The translations under genes and the position numbers were made by a program. Source: an uncultured bacterium (lineage in GTDB: Bacteria > Verrucomicrobiota > Lentisphaeria > Victivallales > UBA1829). From it: a stretch of DNA of 64,000 nucleotides. The first letter of the stretch is position 1. Each line of letters begins with the position of its first letter. The stretch covers positions 1 through 64,000 of the forward strand of contig URNX01000013.1 of assembly GCA_900549415.1 (NCBI GenBank), in the 5' to 3' direction. Shown one piece after another: positions 35,901 to 44,180 of this stretch. The notes under the pieces are model-generated. The model searched no databases. It was not told where the DNA came from and worked only from the letters and a program-made list of their open reading frames with translations.

Positions 35901-36083
35901 GGCGGTCAGATATTCGTTGCTTTCGGAGAAATACTGTACGAATGCGGTTGAGAAGGGCGAAAACATGAGAATCCGCGGCGGGATGAGGTTGCCGTTCTCC
36001 TTGAGGTCGGTTTCCGCGAAGAGCGCCGCGGGGAGCAGAACGGCAGCCAGAAGAACAAGACCGAGCCGGAGGTGTCTGAACAT
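33000..36083 (-). CDS. Hybrid sensor histidine kinase with periplasmic binding domain
   Basis: 1027 residues. Order: signal or anchor (1-23), a periplasmic ABC-substrate-binding-like domain (about 35-330), a membrane helix (348-371), a PAS-like and a GAF-like domain (about 380-645), HisKA with phosphoacceptor His677 in SHELRTPLNAVIGFS, HATPase (about 775-890; NAVKFTE, DTGKG, GTGLGLA), and a receiver with DD (918-919) and phosphoacceptor Asp962. It has no HPt domain of its own. AAGGAG seven bases before ATG 36083 fixes the start. It is the last gene of the exopolysaccharide block, 11 bases after the GT4-GT26 gene. The separate HPt at 58213 is its natural partner (inference). Confidence 0.88.
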   Translation of the reverse strand: MFRHLRLGLVLLAAVLLPAALFAETDLKENGNLIPPRILMFSPFSTAFVQYFSESNEYLTALNSAGGAYLVDMFSLDTPHKPYPEEKIVRFREVLKRIKSGYYRIVVTFAAPPLELLKDELDTIPPSVTILACGLQTSLANRVPKKGNIVYMFQDLPISENLSLIRKLFPEKKKVILLTHWNKVGQELRAQAQIAIRKFPDLQFIAPDNETMGPKRMLELVDKNSKDAVVIYQGWFSRSAVTASTLQYMMNHLANRADLPLFITHSALLRFGAVGGVMKDSNAYGKVAAQLTLDILEGKQVPKINHIPPKTILNESMLRFYDVPDSRIPADATVFGREKTFFEHYKYQIYIFSCIGGALILIVLLAIFFTFRYRQLATQIRRVFQKLPIRVLAVDPQENVLLYRSSKIKGKITKLNDFSPELYPYLKANLADILKTKQARETEYVLDGRRQRGDFVYLSKEIFGCPAMLGVGIDVDDLYYRTQNERVQNECLRTVLGDFKDTALNSILRILGEYFQGDRCYLVHYNEEKQHAEFVEEYCAKDVKPIMETFAMQHFHTLNDWFKRPQKSKLRVFDLERTRHYGDNRDFWISILRDNHVKRIYTMPIFKKGVLWGCWGLVYKNKDITLTPLQQQIIPSIAQMIELVLRRQAYIKDLSDARDAAQTATRAKSVFLATMSHELRTPLNAVIGFSDLLRDSSPSPQEQREYVSGINYSAKNLLSLINDILDFSKLESARMNIVPAPTDLNDILQELKAVFQQMAMLKGLKFVFNSPEALPIFELDAQRIKQILMNLLSNAVKFTEHGTVALNIFYHAPELKIQVSDTGKGITKDIQATIFEPFVQDTANSSAQRANGTGLGLAIARRLATAMNGSLDLDSKEGSGSTFTLTIRDVRISAVTPESRKQFKPEKLSRTPNILIVDDSRINLKVLSAMLWKNRIPVRQASSGAEALEMLQQAPADIVLTDLRMPGMNGEELAGLIRANQALRHTKVAALTADILFNDEQEKLFDAILLKPITQKALCTTLAKLTE

Positions 36084-36094
36084 GATGATACTCC

Positions 36095-37936
36095 TTATTT
36101 TGTTATTTTTTCTTTGAGGACCCGGAAGAGAAAGAGCGGGTTTCCGAGCACGTACCGCCGGAAAAGCCGCACGGGTTCCTGATAGAGGCGGTAGATCCAT
36201 TCGATTCCGGCGCGGCGCATCCAGAGCGGAGCGCGGGGAATGCGTCCGGAGACGAAGTCGAGCAGACCTCCGACCGCGAGAGCCGCGCCGCAGTGCAGTT
36301 CCTTCCGGTGGGCGTCAATCCATTTTTCCTGTGCGGGAACACCGAATGCGACGAGCAGCAGATCGGGATTTGCGGCGTTGATCTCATCAATTGTCCGCCG
36401 TTCCTCGTCCGCATTTGCGAAGTATCCGTGATGCGTTCCGGCGATCCGTGCGGCGGGATAGAGCCTGCGGACATTTTCCGCTGCCGCTTCCGCCACGCCC
36501 GGACGTGCGCCGAGAAGATAGAGCGAGCGGCGTCCGTTGCAGAGAAGCGGGAAAAGATCCGTGCCGTTGACGTTTTCCGGAACGTCGAACCCGAGGAGAC
36601 GTCCCGCCGTTCTGACGCCGCTTCCGTCGGGCCATACGGCGTCCGCATGATTCAGAATTCCGCGGTAGGCGCAGTCGCTGTATGCAAGGTTGAGACAGTG
36701 CGCATTGACAAAGAAGAGTTCTGCGCAGAGTCCCGTTTCGCGGGCGTGCTGAACGGCGGAATCGATTTGCGTGAGAGCATTGGTCATGGTGCAGTTGTCG
36801 ATGGATACGCCGAAGACGGACGGGCGTTTCGCTTTGTGCCCGCGGAAGATCTGCACGAGGATTTCCGCGTTGTTTTTCCAGGAGAATTCCGCTGCGCGGA
36901 GATATCCTTTCTGAATGCGCACGGCGTTTCCTTCGCGGTCGGTGAGGAGCGTGCGCATGGCGTCTGCGATTTCATCAATGTTTTCGGGATCGAAGAGAAT
37001 GGCGCATCCTTCACCGATTTCCCCGAGCGAGGAAGTCGCGGAGCAGGCGCAGGGAACGCCGCGGTGCATCGCTTCAATCAGGGAGAGCCCGAAGCCTTCG
37101 AACAGCGAGGGAAAAATGTAGCCGGAGGAGGCGGAGAACGCCTCGTCCAGGTCGGCATTGTCAATGAATCCGGGAAAGTAAAAATGATCTGCATGCGGGC
37201 TCTGTTCCGCGGCGGCGAAGACGGGTTCTGAGCCTTCCCACTTTGCGCCGGGCATGACAAGGTCGAAGCGGTTCGCGAGTTCCGCCGGAAGACGGTCGAA
37301 TGCCTGAATCAGCCGGACGTGGTTTTTGCCCGGGTGTTCGAGACGGGAGATGTAAAGCAGGTACGGACGGCGGAGCCCGATCCGTTCGCGCCACGGCGTT
37401 CCGGGGCTTGCCGCGGGAACGGAGAGTGTGAGGCCGTCGGGAACCAGACGGAGTTTTTCGTGCGGAATGTGCCAGAATTTTTCGAGATCGTTTTGCGTGG
37501 ACTTGCTGATTGCGGCGACAACGGGGGCGCGGCGGACGAAAAAGGGGAGAACATGGCGGATGTAGAACATGCGGAACGCATCGTATTTCGCTTTCACATG
37601 ATACTGCGAAAGATCGTGCACGATGGCGATTGTGAAGCAGGGATAGAATGCAAACGCACGCCGGTTCGCCGCGCAGATGACGCAGAAATCAAATTGTCCT
37701 TTCCGTATGCGGAACGGGAGAATGAAGAGATGATAAAGCATGGAGAAGACGGCGCGGCGGGTCCAGCCCGGCAGAAGAATTTTGTCGTATCCGGGGAACT
37801 GTTCCGCAGCATCGGGTTCGAGAATCAGCGTGAGTTCGTGTCCGGCTTCGGAGAGAGCCTTCACCTGTTCGCGGATGCAGACGGAGATTCCGGATTTGCC
37901 TTTATCGAACGGAACGCAGGAAACAAGGATTTTCAT
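36095..37936 (-). CDS. Fused glycosyltransferase: GT4 + WecG/TagA/CpsF (GT26)
   Basis: 613 residues in two enzymes. Residues 1 to about 355 are a GT-B GT4 transferase (KSGISVCIREQVKALSEAGH at the start, SLFEGFGLSLIEAMHRGVP as the EX7E donor-binding motif). Residues about 365-613 are a WecG/TagA domain (NAHCLNLAYSD, ADAVWPDGSGV, YLLGARPGVAEAAAENV, VAFGVPAQEKWID), which adds N-acetylmannosaminuronate- or N-acetylmannosamine-type sugars to lipid-linked acceptors. The upstream frame is open to 38407 but reads as Arg/Pro-rich shadow sequence. ATG 37936 overlaps the previous stop (ATGA) and has GGAGAATGTAAA before it. Confidence 0.88.
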   Translation of the reverse strand: MKILVSCVPFDKGKSGISVCIREQVKALSEAGHELTLILEPDAAEQFPGYDKILLPGWTRRAVFSMLYHLFILPFRIRKGQFDFCVICAANRRAFAFYPCFTIAIVHDLSQYHVKAKYDAFRMFYIRHVLPFFVRRAPVVAAISKSTQNDLEKFWHIPHEKLRLVPDGLTLSVPAASPGTPWRERIGLRRPYLLYISRLEHPGKNHVRLIQAFDRLPAELANRFDLVMPGAKWEGSEPVFAAAEQSPHADHFYFPGFIDNADLDEAFSASSGYIFPSLFEGFGLSLIEAMHRGVPCACSATSSLGEIGEGCAILFDPENIDEIADAMRTLLTDREGNAVRIQKGYLRAAEFSWKNNAEILVQIFRGHKAKRPSVFGVSIDNCTMTNALTQIDSAVQHARETGLCAELFFVNAHCLNLAYSDCAYRGILNHADAVWPDGSGVRTAGRLLGFDVPENVNGTDLFPLLCNGRRSLYLLGARPGVAEAAAENVRRLYPAARIAGTHHGYFANADEERRTIDEINAANPDLLLVAFGVPAQEKWIDAHRKELHCGAALAVGGLLDFVSGRIPRAPLWMRRAGIEWIYRLYQEPVRLFRRYVLGNPLFLFRVLKEKITK

Positions 37937-39045
37937 TTTACATTCTCCATAAGCGAGCGGATGGAGTTGAGGAACCGTTCGCGGCTGAAATTCTGTCTGA
38001 CGAACCGGACGGCGTTTGCGCTCATGCGGATTGCCGCGTCGCGGGTATGGCTTTCGATGGCGCGGGCGAGCGCGGCGGTGTCTCCTTCGGGAACGGAGTA
38101 TCCGGCGGAATCGGGCAGCCAGTCTTCCACCCCGCCAAGGCGGAACGCGGCGACGGGGAGTCCGCGGGCGAGAGCTTCGAGTCCGCCGAGTCCGAACGGT
38201 TCCTGCCAGCGGGTCGGGAAGATGAGCAGGTCGGCGCGGTTCAGATACGTTTCCGGGTCGGAGACCCAGCCGGCGAATTCGACGCGATCCGCAATCCCTT
38301 TTTTCGCTGCGAGCGCTTCGAGCATCGGGCGGTCGGAGCCGTCGCCGGCAATGGTCAGCCGGAAGGGGACGCGGAGTCTGGAAGCGGCGTCGAGGAGGAG
38401 GTCGCATCCTTTGCCGCGGATGAGCTGTCCGAGAAAGAGCAGGCGCAGCACGCCGTCCGGCATGAAATCGGTCCGCGGTTCCGTCACGTCGGCGAAGGGC
38501 GGGATGAGCGAGATGTTTTCCGGAGCGAACCCGTTCTTCAGCAGATTGCGGTACATGAAGTGAGAAAGGACGACGGCCCTGTGCCGCCGCAGTTCGTTCA
38601 GCAGGCGGAGCGAGGTTATCGGGGAACGTTTCCAGCCGCGCGGGCTGGAGAGACGGGAACAGACCGTGCAGCGCAGAAACGAACAGGCACGGTGGCAGTT
38701 GACGCGTCCGAAGGGCGTGTAATAGTGACGTCTCATACAGTAAAGATCGTGGTCGTGAGCCCAGAAGATGAGCCGTTCGCCGAAACGCCCGCGCAGTTTT
38801 TTCAGCACGGGGAACGGACAGAGTTTGTGCAGAATTGCGAGTGTGTATTCTCCATCGGCTTCCCCGGGAGCGAAGACGCGCCGGAAGGCTTTGCGGAATT
38901 CGTTTTCGCCGCGCGCGGGAACGGAGCCTTCATAGTCGACCTCGATTCCGGCTTCGCGGAGGGCGAGTGCGGTCTGATATGCGTAGCGTTCAATTCCGCC
39001 GGCAAAGCCGATGTATTCGCCGAGAAAAAGCAGACTTTCAGCCAT
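37933..39045 (-). CDS. Glycosyltransferase family 4
   Basis: 370 residues. The N-terminal GFAGGIERYAYQTALAL is typical of GT4 acceptor-binding loops. The C-terminal half has GQLIRGKGCDLLLDA and QEPFGLGGLEALARGLPV, the EX7E motif for the nucleotide-sugar donor. A Cys/Arg-rich insert (about 113-133, five cysteines) is unusual and could bind a metal. It overlaps the genes on both sides (8 bp upstream, 4 bp downstream). It acts at the cytoplasmic face of the membrane on lipid-linked repeat units (inference from the locus). Confidence 0.9.
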   Translation of the reverse strand: MAESLLFLGEYIGFAGGIERYAYQTALALREAGIEVDYEGSVPARGENEFRKAFRRVFAPGEADGEYTLAILHKLCPFPVLKKLRGRFGERLIFWAHDHDLYCMRRHYYTPFGRVNCHRACSFLRCTVCSRLSSPRGWKRSPITSLRLLNELRRHRAVVLSHFMYRNLLKNGFAPENISLIPPFADVTEPRTDFMPDGVLRLLFLGQLIRGKGCDLLLDAASRLRVPFRLTIAGDGSDRPMLEALAAKKGIADRVEFAGWVSDPETYLNRADLLIFPTRWQEPFGLGGLEALARGLPVAAFRLGGVEDWLPDSAGYSVPEGDTAALARAIESHTRDAAIRMSANAVRFVRQNFSRERFLNSIRSLMENVK

Positions 39046-40252
39046 GTTTCAGCTCCTGATAGATTGCGGTCAGCCGGCGTGTGAGTGCGGACCATTCGAA
39101 ATGCTTGACGCTCTCGCTTCCGTTTCCCGCAAGTTTGCTGCGGAACACGGGATCCTGCATCTTTTCCCATGCGCGGAAAAGTTCTTCCGGTTTGCCGGGT
39201 GAAAAAAGCAGACCGTTCACGCCGTCGCGGATGAAATCTTTGAGCCCGCCCGCATTGGAGGCAATAAGGGGAGCTCCGGCGACCCAGGCTTCCAGCGCGG
39301 CGATTCCGAACGGTTCGTGCCGCGAGGGAAGAATGAAGACATATGCGGAATGGAGAGCGGAGCGCAGCAGCGGCGAACCGGGCGGAAGCCCCGGAACGAG
39401 CGTGAAGCGCCCGGTCAGTCCGAGCCGTTTCACTTCAGCAGTCAGTTCATCGCAGTACCATTGCGCGGTGACGGGGCCGATGAGCAGAAGATGAGTATCC
39501 TCGGTTTTCTGAAGCAGATTCAGAAGGATTTTCTGATTTTTCTGATAATCAATGCGCGAGATGCAGAGAATGAGTTTTCTCTCTTCCGGAATATGAAATT
39601 CTTTGCGGACGTCAGCGGTGTCCGGTTCACGGAACTTTGCCGCTTCGATGCCGTTGGGCAGATAGAAAATGTGCTGTCCGGGGTACGCCTTGCGGAGTTT
39701 TGCCTCTTCCGTGCGCCCGACACAGAGGACGGCGTCTGCACCGCGGACGGGGTCGGTGCGGAGTCCGGCGAGGCGGTCAATGATGCCGCCGTAGTGGAAT
39801 TTCCCGCGCACGGGACGCAGAAGTTCGCGCAGTTCCGCGGGGGGAACGTCCGCCGCTCCGCCGTGAAGAGTGATGATTGAGGGAATGCCGCGACGTTTTG
39901 CAATGTGTTCGCAGATTGCCGCGAGACGTCCGCCGCAGTGTATATGGATGATGTCGTAGTTTCCCTGTTTCAGTGCGCGGAAGAGGGGAAGCGAGTAGGG
40001 GTTTCCGCCCTTCTTGTCGAGGGCGAGTGTATCCCGTCCGGGCATTGGAAAGTATGGGTAGAAGTAGGGAAAACGGCGGATGCTGATGCCGTCGCGCACC
40101 TCATCGCCGCGGACGGCGAGAGCGGAGGTTGCGAGGATTTCCGGCTGGAGCCCCTGCGCGCGCTGATTGAGCGCGGTGTTCCAGACAACGGTTTCGGTTC
40201 CGCCCCACTCTTCGAAGACGAAGCGCCGGACGACATGAGCGATTTTAAGCAT
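39038..40252 (-). CDS. Glycosyltransferase family 4
   Basis: 404 residues. Starts MLKIAHVVRRFVFEEWGGTETVVW, with the Gly-rich acceptor loop. The C-terminal donor domain has SRIDYQKNQKILLNLL and HEPFGIAALEAWVAGAPLI (EX7E). Its start codon lies inside the end of the GT2 gene (8-bp overlap), as in the rest of this cluster. Sugar specificity cannot be read from the sequence. Confidence 0.9.
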   Translation of the reverse strand: MLKIAHVVRRFVFEEWGGTETVVWNTALNQRAQGLQPEILATSALAVRGDEVRDGISIRRFPYFYPYFPMPGRDTLALDKKGGNPYSLPLFRALKQGNYDIIHIHCGGRLAAICEHIAKRRGIPSIITLHGGAADVPPAELRELLRPVRGKFHYGGIIDRLAGLRTDPVRGADAVLCVGRTEEAKLRKAYPGQHIFYLPNGIEAAKFREPDTADVRKEFHIPEERKLILCISRIDYQKNQKILLNLLQKTEDTHLLLIGPVTAQWYCDELTAEVKRLGLTGRFTLVPGLPPGSPLLRSALHSAYVFILPSRHEPFGIAALEAWVAGAPLIASNAGGLKDFIRDGVNGLLFSPGKPEELFRAWEKMQDPVFRSKLAGNGSESVKHFEWSALTRRLTAIYQELKHG

Positions 40253-41096
40253 GATTTTCCCCTTTCAGAAAATCGCGTGCGCCGCGCCGGTACTGGAGTT
40301 TCTGGATGAGGCGTCTCCGGAGCGCGCCGGGGAGCTCCGGCCGCCCGGCGGGATGAGCGATGAGATACCGGACGTCGCGCAGGGTTTCGCAGAACGCACC
40401 CGCGAGGGAACGGAAGAGGGAAGGCGCGGAGTTGTAAATCCGTGCGTCCGCAAATCCTTCGCCGTAAAAACGGCGGGCAAGTTCGGGCAGGGTGTAGTTG
40501 TGGGAGTGCTCGACGAGGGCGTTTGCCGCATACCGGATGCGGATCGGGCGGCGGTGCGCCCATTCGACGTCCTCCGAATAACGGAAGGTTTCGTTGAAGG
40601 GATTTTTAAGCAGGTCGTCACGGAACGCGGCGGAGGAGGCGAGAGAGAAGAAGAACTTCCAGTGCGCGGCAACGGAACCGTCGCCGAACGCGCGCTCGTT
40701 GTCCTTGCGGACGAGGTACTGCGCGTCGGGGCGCGGCAGCTGATTTGCGTAGACCGCATCGGCTGTGCCGTTTCTGAGTGGTTCCGTGAGGTTTTCGAGC
40801 CAGACTTCGTTGAGGGGGACGGCGTCCGCATTGTTGAAGACAATGATGTCTCCGGCAGCTGCCTGAATCATCCGGTTGAGCGTGCGTCCGGGGAAATAGG
40901 GGCCATCGGGACGCGGCACGATGCGCACACCGGGAGCGGCGGCGATGATTTCCGGGGTTCCGTCGGTGGACGCGTCGTCGCAGCAGAGAACCTCGAATTT
41001 AAACGAGGTTTTCTGTGCGGCGATGGCTGCGAGAGTCTGCTCAACGAAACTGCGGTCGTTATGGGAGCGGACGAGGATGGAGACGGTTGCGGTCAT
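40245..41096 (-). CDS. Glycosyltransferase family 2
   Basis: 283 residues. The GT-A domain opens TVSILVRSHNDRSFVEQTLAAI, with LCCDDASTDGT and IIVFNNADAVPLN in the place of the usual DXD motif. NNAD is a weaker metal-binding version seen in rhamnosyltransferase-like GT2 proteins. Tail features such as FRYSEDVEWAHR (the ED motif of the catalytic base) are intact. It lies one base from the STAS gene and overlaps the next GT4. Confidence 0.87.
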   Translation of the reverse strand: MTATVSILVRSHNDRSFVEQTLAAIAAQKTSFKFEVLCCDDASTDGTPEIIAAAPGVRIVPRPDGPYFPGRTLNRMIQAAAGDIIVFNNADAVPLNEVWLENLTEPLRNGTADAVYANQLPRPDAQYLVRKDNERAFGDGSVAAHWKFFFSLASSAAFRDDLLKNPFNETFRYSEDVEWAHRRPIRIRYAANALVEHSHNYTLPELARRFYGEGFADARIYNSAPSLFRSLAGAFCETLRDVRYLIAHPAGRPELPGALRRRLIQKLQYRRGARDFLKGENHA

Positions 41097-41097
41097 T

Positions 41098-41448
41098 TCA
41101 GTTTGCAGCTTCCCCGAAAGACTGGAGTGCGGCGTCGACGGTATCGTAGATTTCGAAGACGCGGAAGACCTTTGTTATTTCGAAAATGATTCTTGGGCGC
41201 GGCTGGAGACAGGCGAGTTTCACGGTTCCGCCTTTTGCCGAAGCCTTCTGCAGAAGGAAGACGAGAGCGCCGAGCCCGGATGAGTCGATATGGGTCATTT
41301 TGCTGAGGTCAAGCAGCAGATTTTTGTCCGATTCGCTTTCCATGCGTTCCAGAACCTGATTCTGGAAACTTTCGGAACAGGCGGCGACAAGGCGTCCATC
41401 AATGGTGACTTTCAGTGCGCAGCTCAGCTGTTCAAATTCATAGTTCAT
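41098..41448 (-). CDS. STAS-domain anti-sigma factor antagonist (HsbA/SpoIIAA/SypA-like)
   Basis: 116 residues, a single STAS domain. HIDSSGLGALVFL (53-65) carries the serine that partner-switching kinases phosphorylate (Ser56 or Ser57). In such systems the unphosphorylated form binds a target, often an anti-sigma factor, and the phosphorylated form does not. A clear GGAGG ribosome binding site precedes the ATG. Its placement in the middle of the polysaccharide genes is telling: the matching kinase/phosphatase is the first gene of the block (58549-60462). SypA in the Vibrio fischeri syp locus has the same kind of position. Confidence 0.9.
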   Translation of the reverse strand: MNYEFEQLSCALKVTIDGRLVAACSESFQNQVLERMESESDKNLLLDLSKMTHIDSSGLGALVFLLQKASAKGGTVKLACLQPRPRIIFEITKVFRVFEIYDTVDAALQSFGEAAN

Positions 41449-41472
41449 AATAAAACCTCCGTGTTTGTTTTT

Positions 41473-43005
41473 TTAGGGGTGAACTTTCCGGATGATTGCG
41501 GAAAGATAGGGAATTTTTCTGCGTTCGTGCGGGTCAAGCGCCAGGAACCAGGAGAAAACAAGATAGAGCGGCCCGCAGGAGAAGCCTGCGAGAAGAAGCA
41601 GGGGAAAATCTCCGATTCTGTTTTTCAAAAGAAGGTATTCCGCCGTGCCGAGCGCGGTCATGGGCAGTGCCGCCAGGAGCGGCCGGCGGACTGCCTGTAC
41701 CAGAATCGGCGTCAGGCGCAGCCCGGTGCTGCGCAGAAGACTCGGCAGAATGAAGCCGCAGGTTGAGATCAGGCGCGCGCCGATGGAGGTCCACATCACC
41801 ACCAGTTCCGACGGATGGAACCAGAGGATCAGAACGGAGCTTCCTGCGAAGAGCACGCATTCGGTGAGCGCCGCGGCGGCGAGGAGTTTGTGGCGTTCCG
41901 CCATGAGCAGATACTTTTCCGGAATTGCACGGAACACCAGCCAGAACCAGACGGAGACGACGGTGATCCGGCAGATCAGCGTCGCCTGATCCAGATTTTC
42001 CGTATAGTGGAACAGAAAGCGGATCAGCACGGGCGAATAAATCAGGATTCCGATCGTCATGCCGGTTGCAAGGAAACTGTTCCAGCGCATGGAGTTGACG
42101 AGAATTTTCCCCAGATGTTCCCGCTTGCCGCGCGAATGAAGAAGCGCCGAAAGCGGCGAGATGTTCTCCTGATACGGCCCGGTGAACTGAGTCATCAGCA
42201 CGGTCAGCCGCACACCGATCAGATAGATGGAAACGGGAACGAGTCCGCAGAAGATGCTGATGAACAGAACCGAGCAGCGCTCCCAGACGATTCTTGCAAC
42301 GGATGTGAGGTAGACCGTTCCGCTGAAGGAGCATATTTCGCGGAAGATTTTTCCGTTCCACCGGAAGAGAATGCGGAATCCCGGGATGCTGCGCCAGGCG
42401 GCGATCATCATGAAACTTTGCGTCAGAGCGGTCAGGGCGAGAGTGAAAATGATCAGCGCAATGAGTCCCTGATCGAAGAGAAACAGAATGCCGACGCCCG
42501 CGAGTTCCAGAATTTTTGCGAGGACGGTAATGTTGTTCCGCAGATAGATTTTCTGAAGTCCGACCAGCATTTCCGGAAAGACTCCGAACGGGAAAATCAC
42601 AGCGGAACCGATGCCGAAGAGCAGAAAACAGAGGCGGTAGTATCCCGTATCCGCATCGGGCGGCAGGTTCAGAAGTTCGCGGATGAAGCAGGAGGCGATG
42701 AGCGTCCCGGCAACGATGACGAACGACATGGCAAAATGGAACTGGAACACCGTGGAAATGGTGATGTTGTACTTTTGAATATCGCGCTTCCAGAGTTCCG
42801 TTGCCGTGGCTTTCTGTGCGGCGACGCCGAGCCCGAAGTCAAGCAGAAGCGAGTAGCAGAAGAAAGACCAGAGCATCATCCAGAGCCCGTAGTTCGCTTC
42901 GCCGAGTTCCGCGATCATCCAGCGTGTGATGAGTACGCCCTGAATCAGGCGCACTCCCATGCTGAGATAGTTGGTAAGCGTGTTTTTCAGAAGCGGAATT
43001 TTCAT
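41473..43005 (-). CDS. Wzx-like polysaccharide flippase
   Basis: 510 residues with 12 or more predicted membrane helices and an N-terminal KNTLTNYLSMGVRLIQGVLI typical of the MATE/MOP polysaccharide transporter family. It would flip undecaprenyl-linked repeat units to the periplasm for the Wzy-like polymerase at 50783. The frame is open to 43167, but that extension is Arg-rich and lies inside the previous gene. ATG 43005 overlaps the previous stop (ATGA) and has GGAGGACGCCGA before it. Confidence 0.88.
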   Translation of the reverse strand: MKIPLLKNTLTNYLSMGVRLIQGVLITRWMIAELGEANYGLWMMLWSFFCYSLLLDFGLGVAAQKATATELWKRDIQKYNITISTVFQFHFAMSFVIVAGTLIASCFIRELLNLPPDADTGYYRLCFLLFGIGSAVIFPFGVFPEMLVGLQKIYLRNNITVLAKILELAGVGILFLFDQGLIALIIFTLALTALTQSFMMIAAWRSIPGFRILFRWNGKIFREICSFSGTVYLTSVARIVWERCSVLFISIFCGLVPVSIYLIGVRLTVLMTQFTGPYQENISPLSALLHSRGKREHLGKILVNSMRWNSFLATGMTIGILIYSPVLIRFLFHYTENLDQATLICRITVVSVWFWLVFRAIPEKYLLMAERHKLLAAAALTECVLFAGSSVLILWFHPSELVVMWTSIGARLISTCGFILPSLLRSTGLRLTPILVQAVRRPLLAALPMTALGTAEYLLLKNRIGDFPLLLLAGFSCGPLYLVFSWFLALDPHERRKIPYLSAIIRKVHP

Positions 43006-44165
43006 TCGGCGTCCTCCTTGAGTTCCTCCGCGCGGCGCTTCATAAGATGGTAGACGTCGGCAAGCGTAACGACGTCCGCGGGGAGCAGGCTGTTTGAGAG
43101 AAGCGAGGCGGCAGAGTCGACGTCGTCGGGCGTGTATCCGTGCATTCCGTTCAGCGGAATCTGGCACATATCGGACGGGACGATCTGGACGCCGGGATTC
43201 ATCAGAAAGAGGGCGTCGCCGAAGCGGTGGTCGTCGCGCTGAATACCGTAACGGATCTGTTCTTCCCCGGAAAGAAAATGACCGTCGGTGGAGAACTTGC
43301 GCATGGCGGATTCGATTTTTCCCTTCGCGCCGGGTTTGAGCCAGTGGAACCGGGCGAGGGTGGAGTCGTAGCAGGCGCCGTAGTCAACGCCGAAGCGGAG
43401 ACCGGTTTTTTCAATTTCGCTCATGACGTCGACGGTTTTTTCCAGCGGCGTCATGCCGTGGTCGGATACCACGGTGAGACGGGCGTCAACGCCGGATTCG
43501 CGGCAGACGCGGAGCAGTTCGCGGATCAGCGATTCGTACCAGCGGAGTTTTTCCGCGACGGCGCCGGGATTGCGGACATGCTGATGGAGCAGTCCGTCGA
43601 GACCGGCGGTGTAGAGAAAGAGGAAACGGGTACCTCGGCGGATAGCCTCCGCTCCGGCTTTGAAATTTTCCGCATCGGATTTATGCCAGTCGGAGATGTG
43701 GAACGGAACGCCGGTGCGTTTGAGCATGTCGCAGAGGTTTTCGAGCGGAGCCATGCCGTGTTCGACGAAGAGATTTTTCTTCTCTCCGTAATCCATCATG
43801 CCGAGTTTGTCAATGGGCATGCGGTATAGCTGGAAATATCCGGTGAATCCGTAGAGGAATTTCAGCGCTTTGGAGAGCCAGTGACGGATGCGCCCGCGGT
43901 TCCAGAAGGAATCCGGTTTGAAGAGCGGCGCGAGCCGGGCGAGTCTGCGGAAAGGAGAGTGTTCCGGATCGAAGCGGAAGAGCCCGAGGTGTCCGTGCAC
44001 GCTTGGTTTTTCGCCGGAAAGCAAAGTCGGAATGGCTGTGCAGGAGTAACCGAACTGCATTTCGAGTTTGCGGCGTTCGGGAAGTTCCTTTTCGAGAAAA
44101 CGGTGTTCCTCCGCGATCTTCCAACCGAGGGCGTCAATGAACAGAAAAATTTCAACGCGTTTCAT
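43002..44165 (-). CDS. Alkaline phosphatase superfamily enzyme (type I phosphodiesterase/nucleotide pyrophosphatase-like)
   Basis: 387 residues, no signal peptide. Metal-site elements appear in order: LFIDALGW (Asp11), the nucleophile Thr43 in SCTAIPTLLSGEKPSVHGHLG, VVSDHGM and GMHGYTPDD. Members of this group cleave phosphodiesters or move phospho-groups such as phosphoglycerol. Having no signal peptide it should act in the cytoplasm, perhaps on a nucleotide sugar or a phosphorylated precursor. It is unusual inside a Wzx/Wzy locus. It overlaps the flippase start by four bases. Confidence 0.75.
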   Translation of the reverse strand: MKRVEIFLFIDALGWKIAEEHRFLEKELPERRKLEMQFGYSCTAIPTLLSGEKPSVHGHLGLFRFDPEHSPFRRLARLAPLFKPDSFWNRGRIRHWLSKALKFLYGFTGYFQLYRMPIDKLGMMDYGEKKNLFVEHGMAPLENLCDMLKRTGVPFHISDWHKSDAENFKAGAEAIRRGTRFLFLYTAGLDGLLHQHVRNPGAVAEKLRWYESLIRELLRVCRESGVDARLTVVSDHGMTPLEKTVDVMSEIEKTGLRFGVDYGACYDSTLARFHWLKPGAKGKIESAMRKFSTDGHFLSGEEQIRYGIQRDDHRFGDALFLMNPGVQIVPSDMCQIPLNGMHGYTPDDVDSAASLLSNSLLPADVVTLADVYHLMKRRAEELKEDAE

Positions 44166-44180
44166 TTTGCAATCCTTTCC

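Noticed and set aside
37937..38407. N-terminal extension of the GT4-GT26 gene
   Set aside because: The extra 157 codons are Arg/Pro-rich and overlap the upstream GT4 in another frame; the start at 37936 has a ribosome binding site and the usual ATGA overlap.
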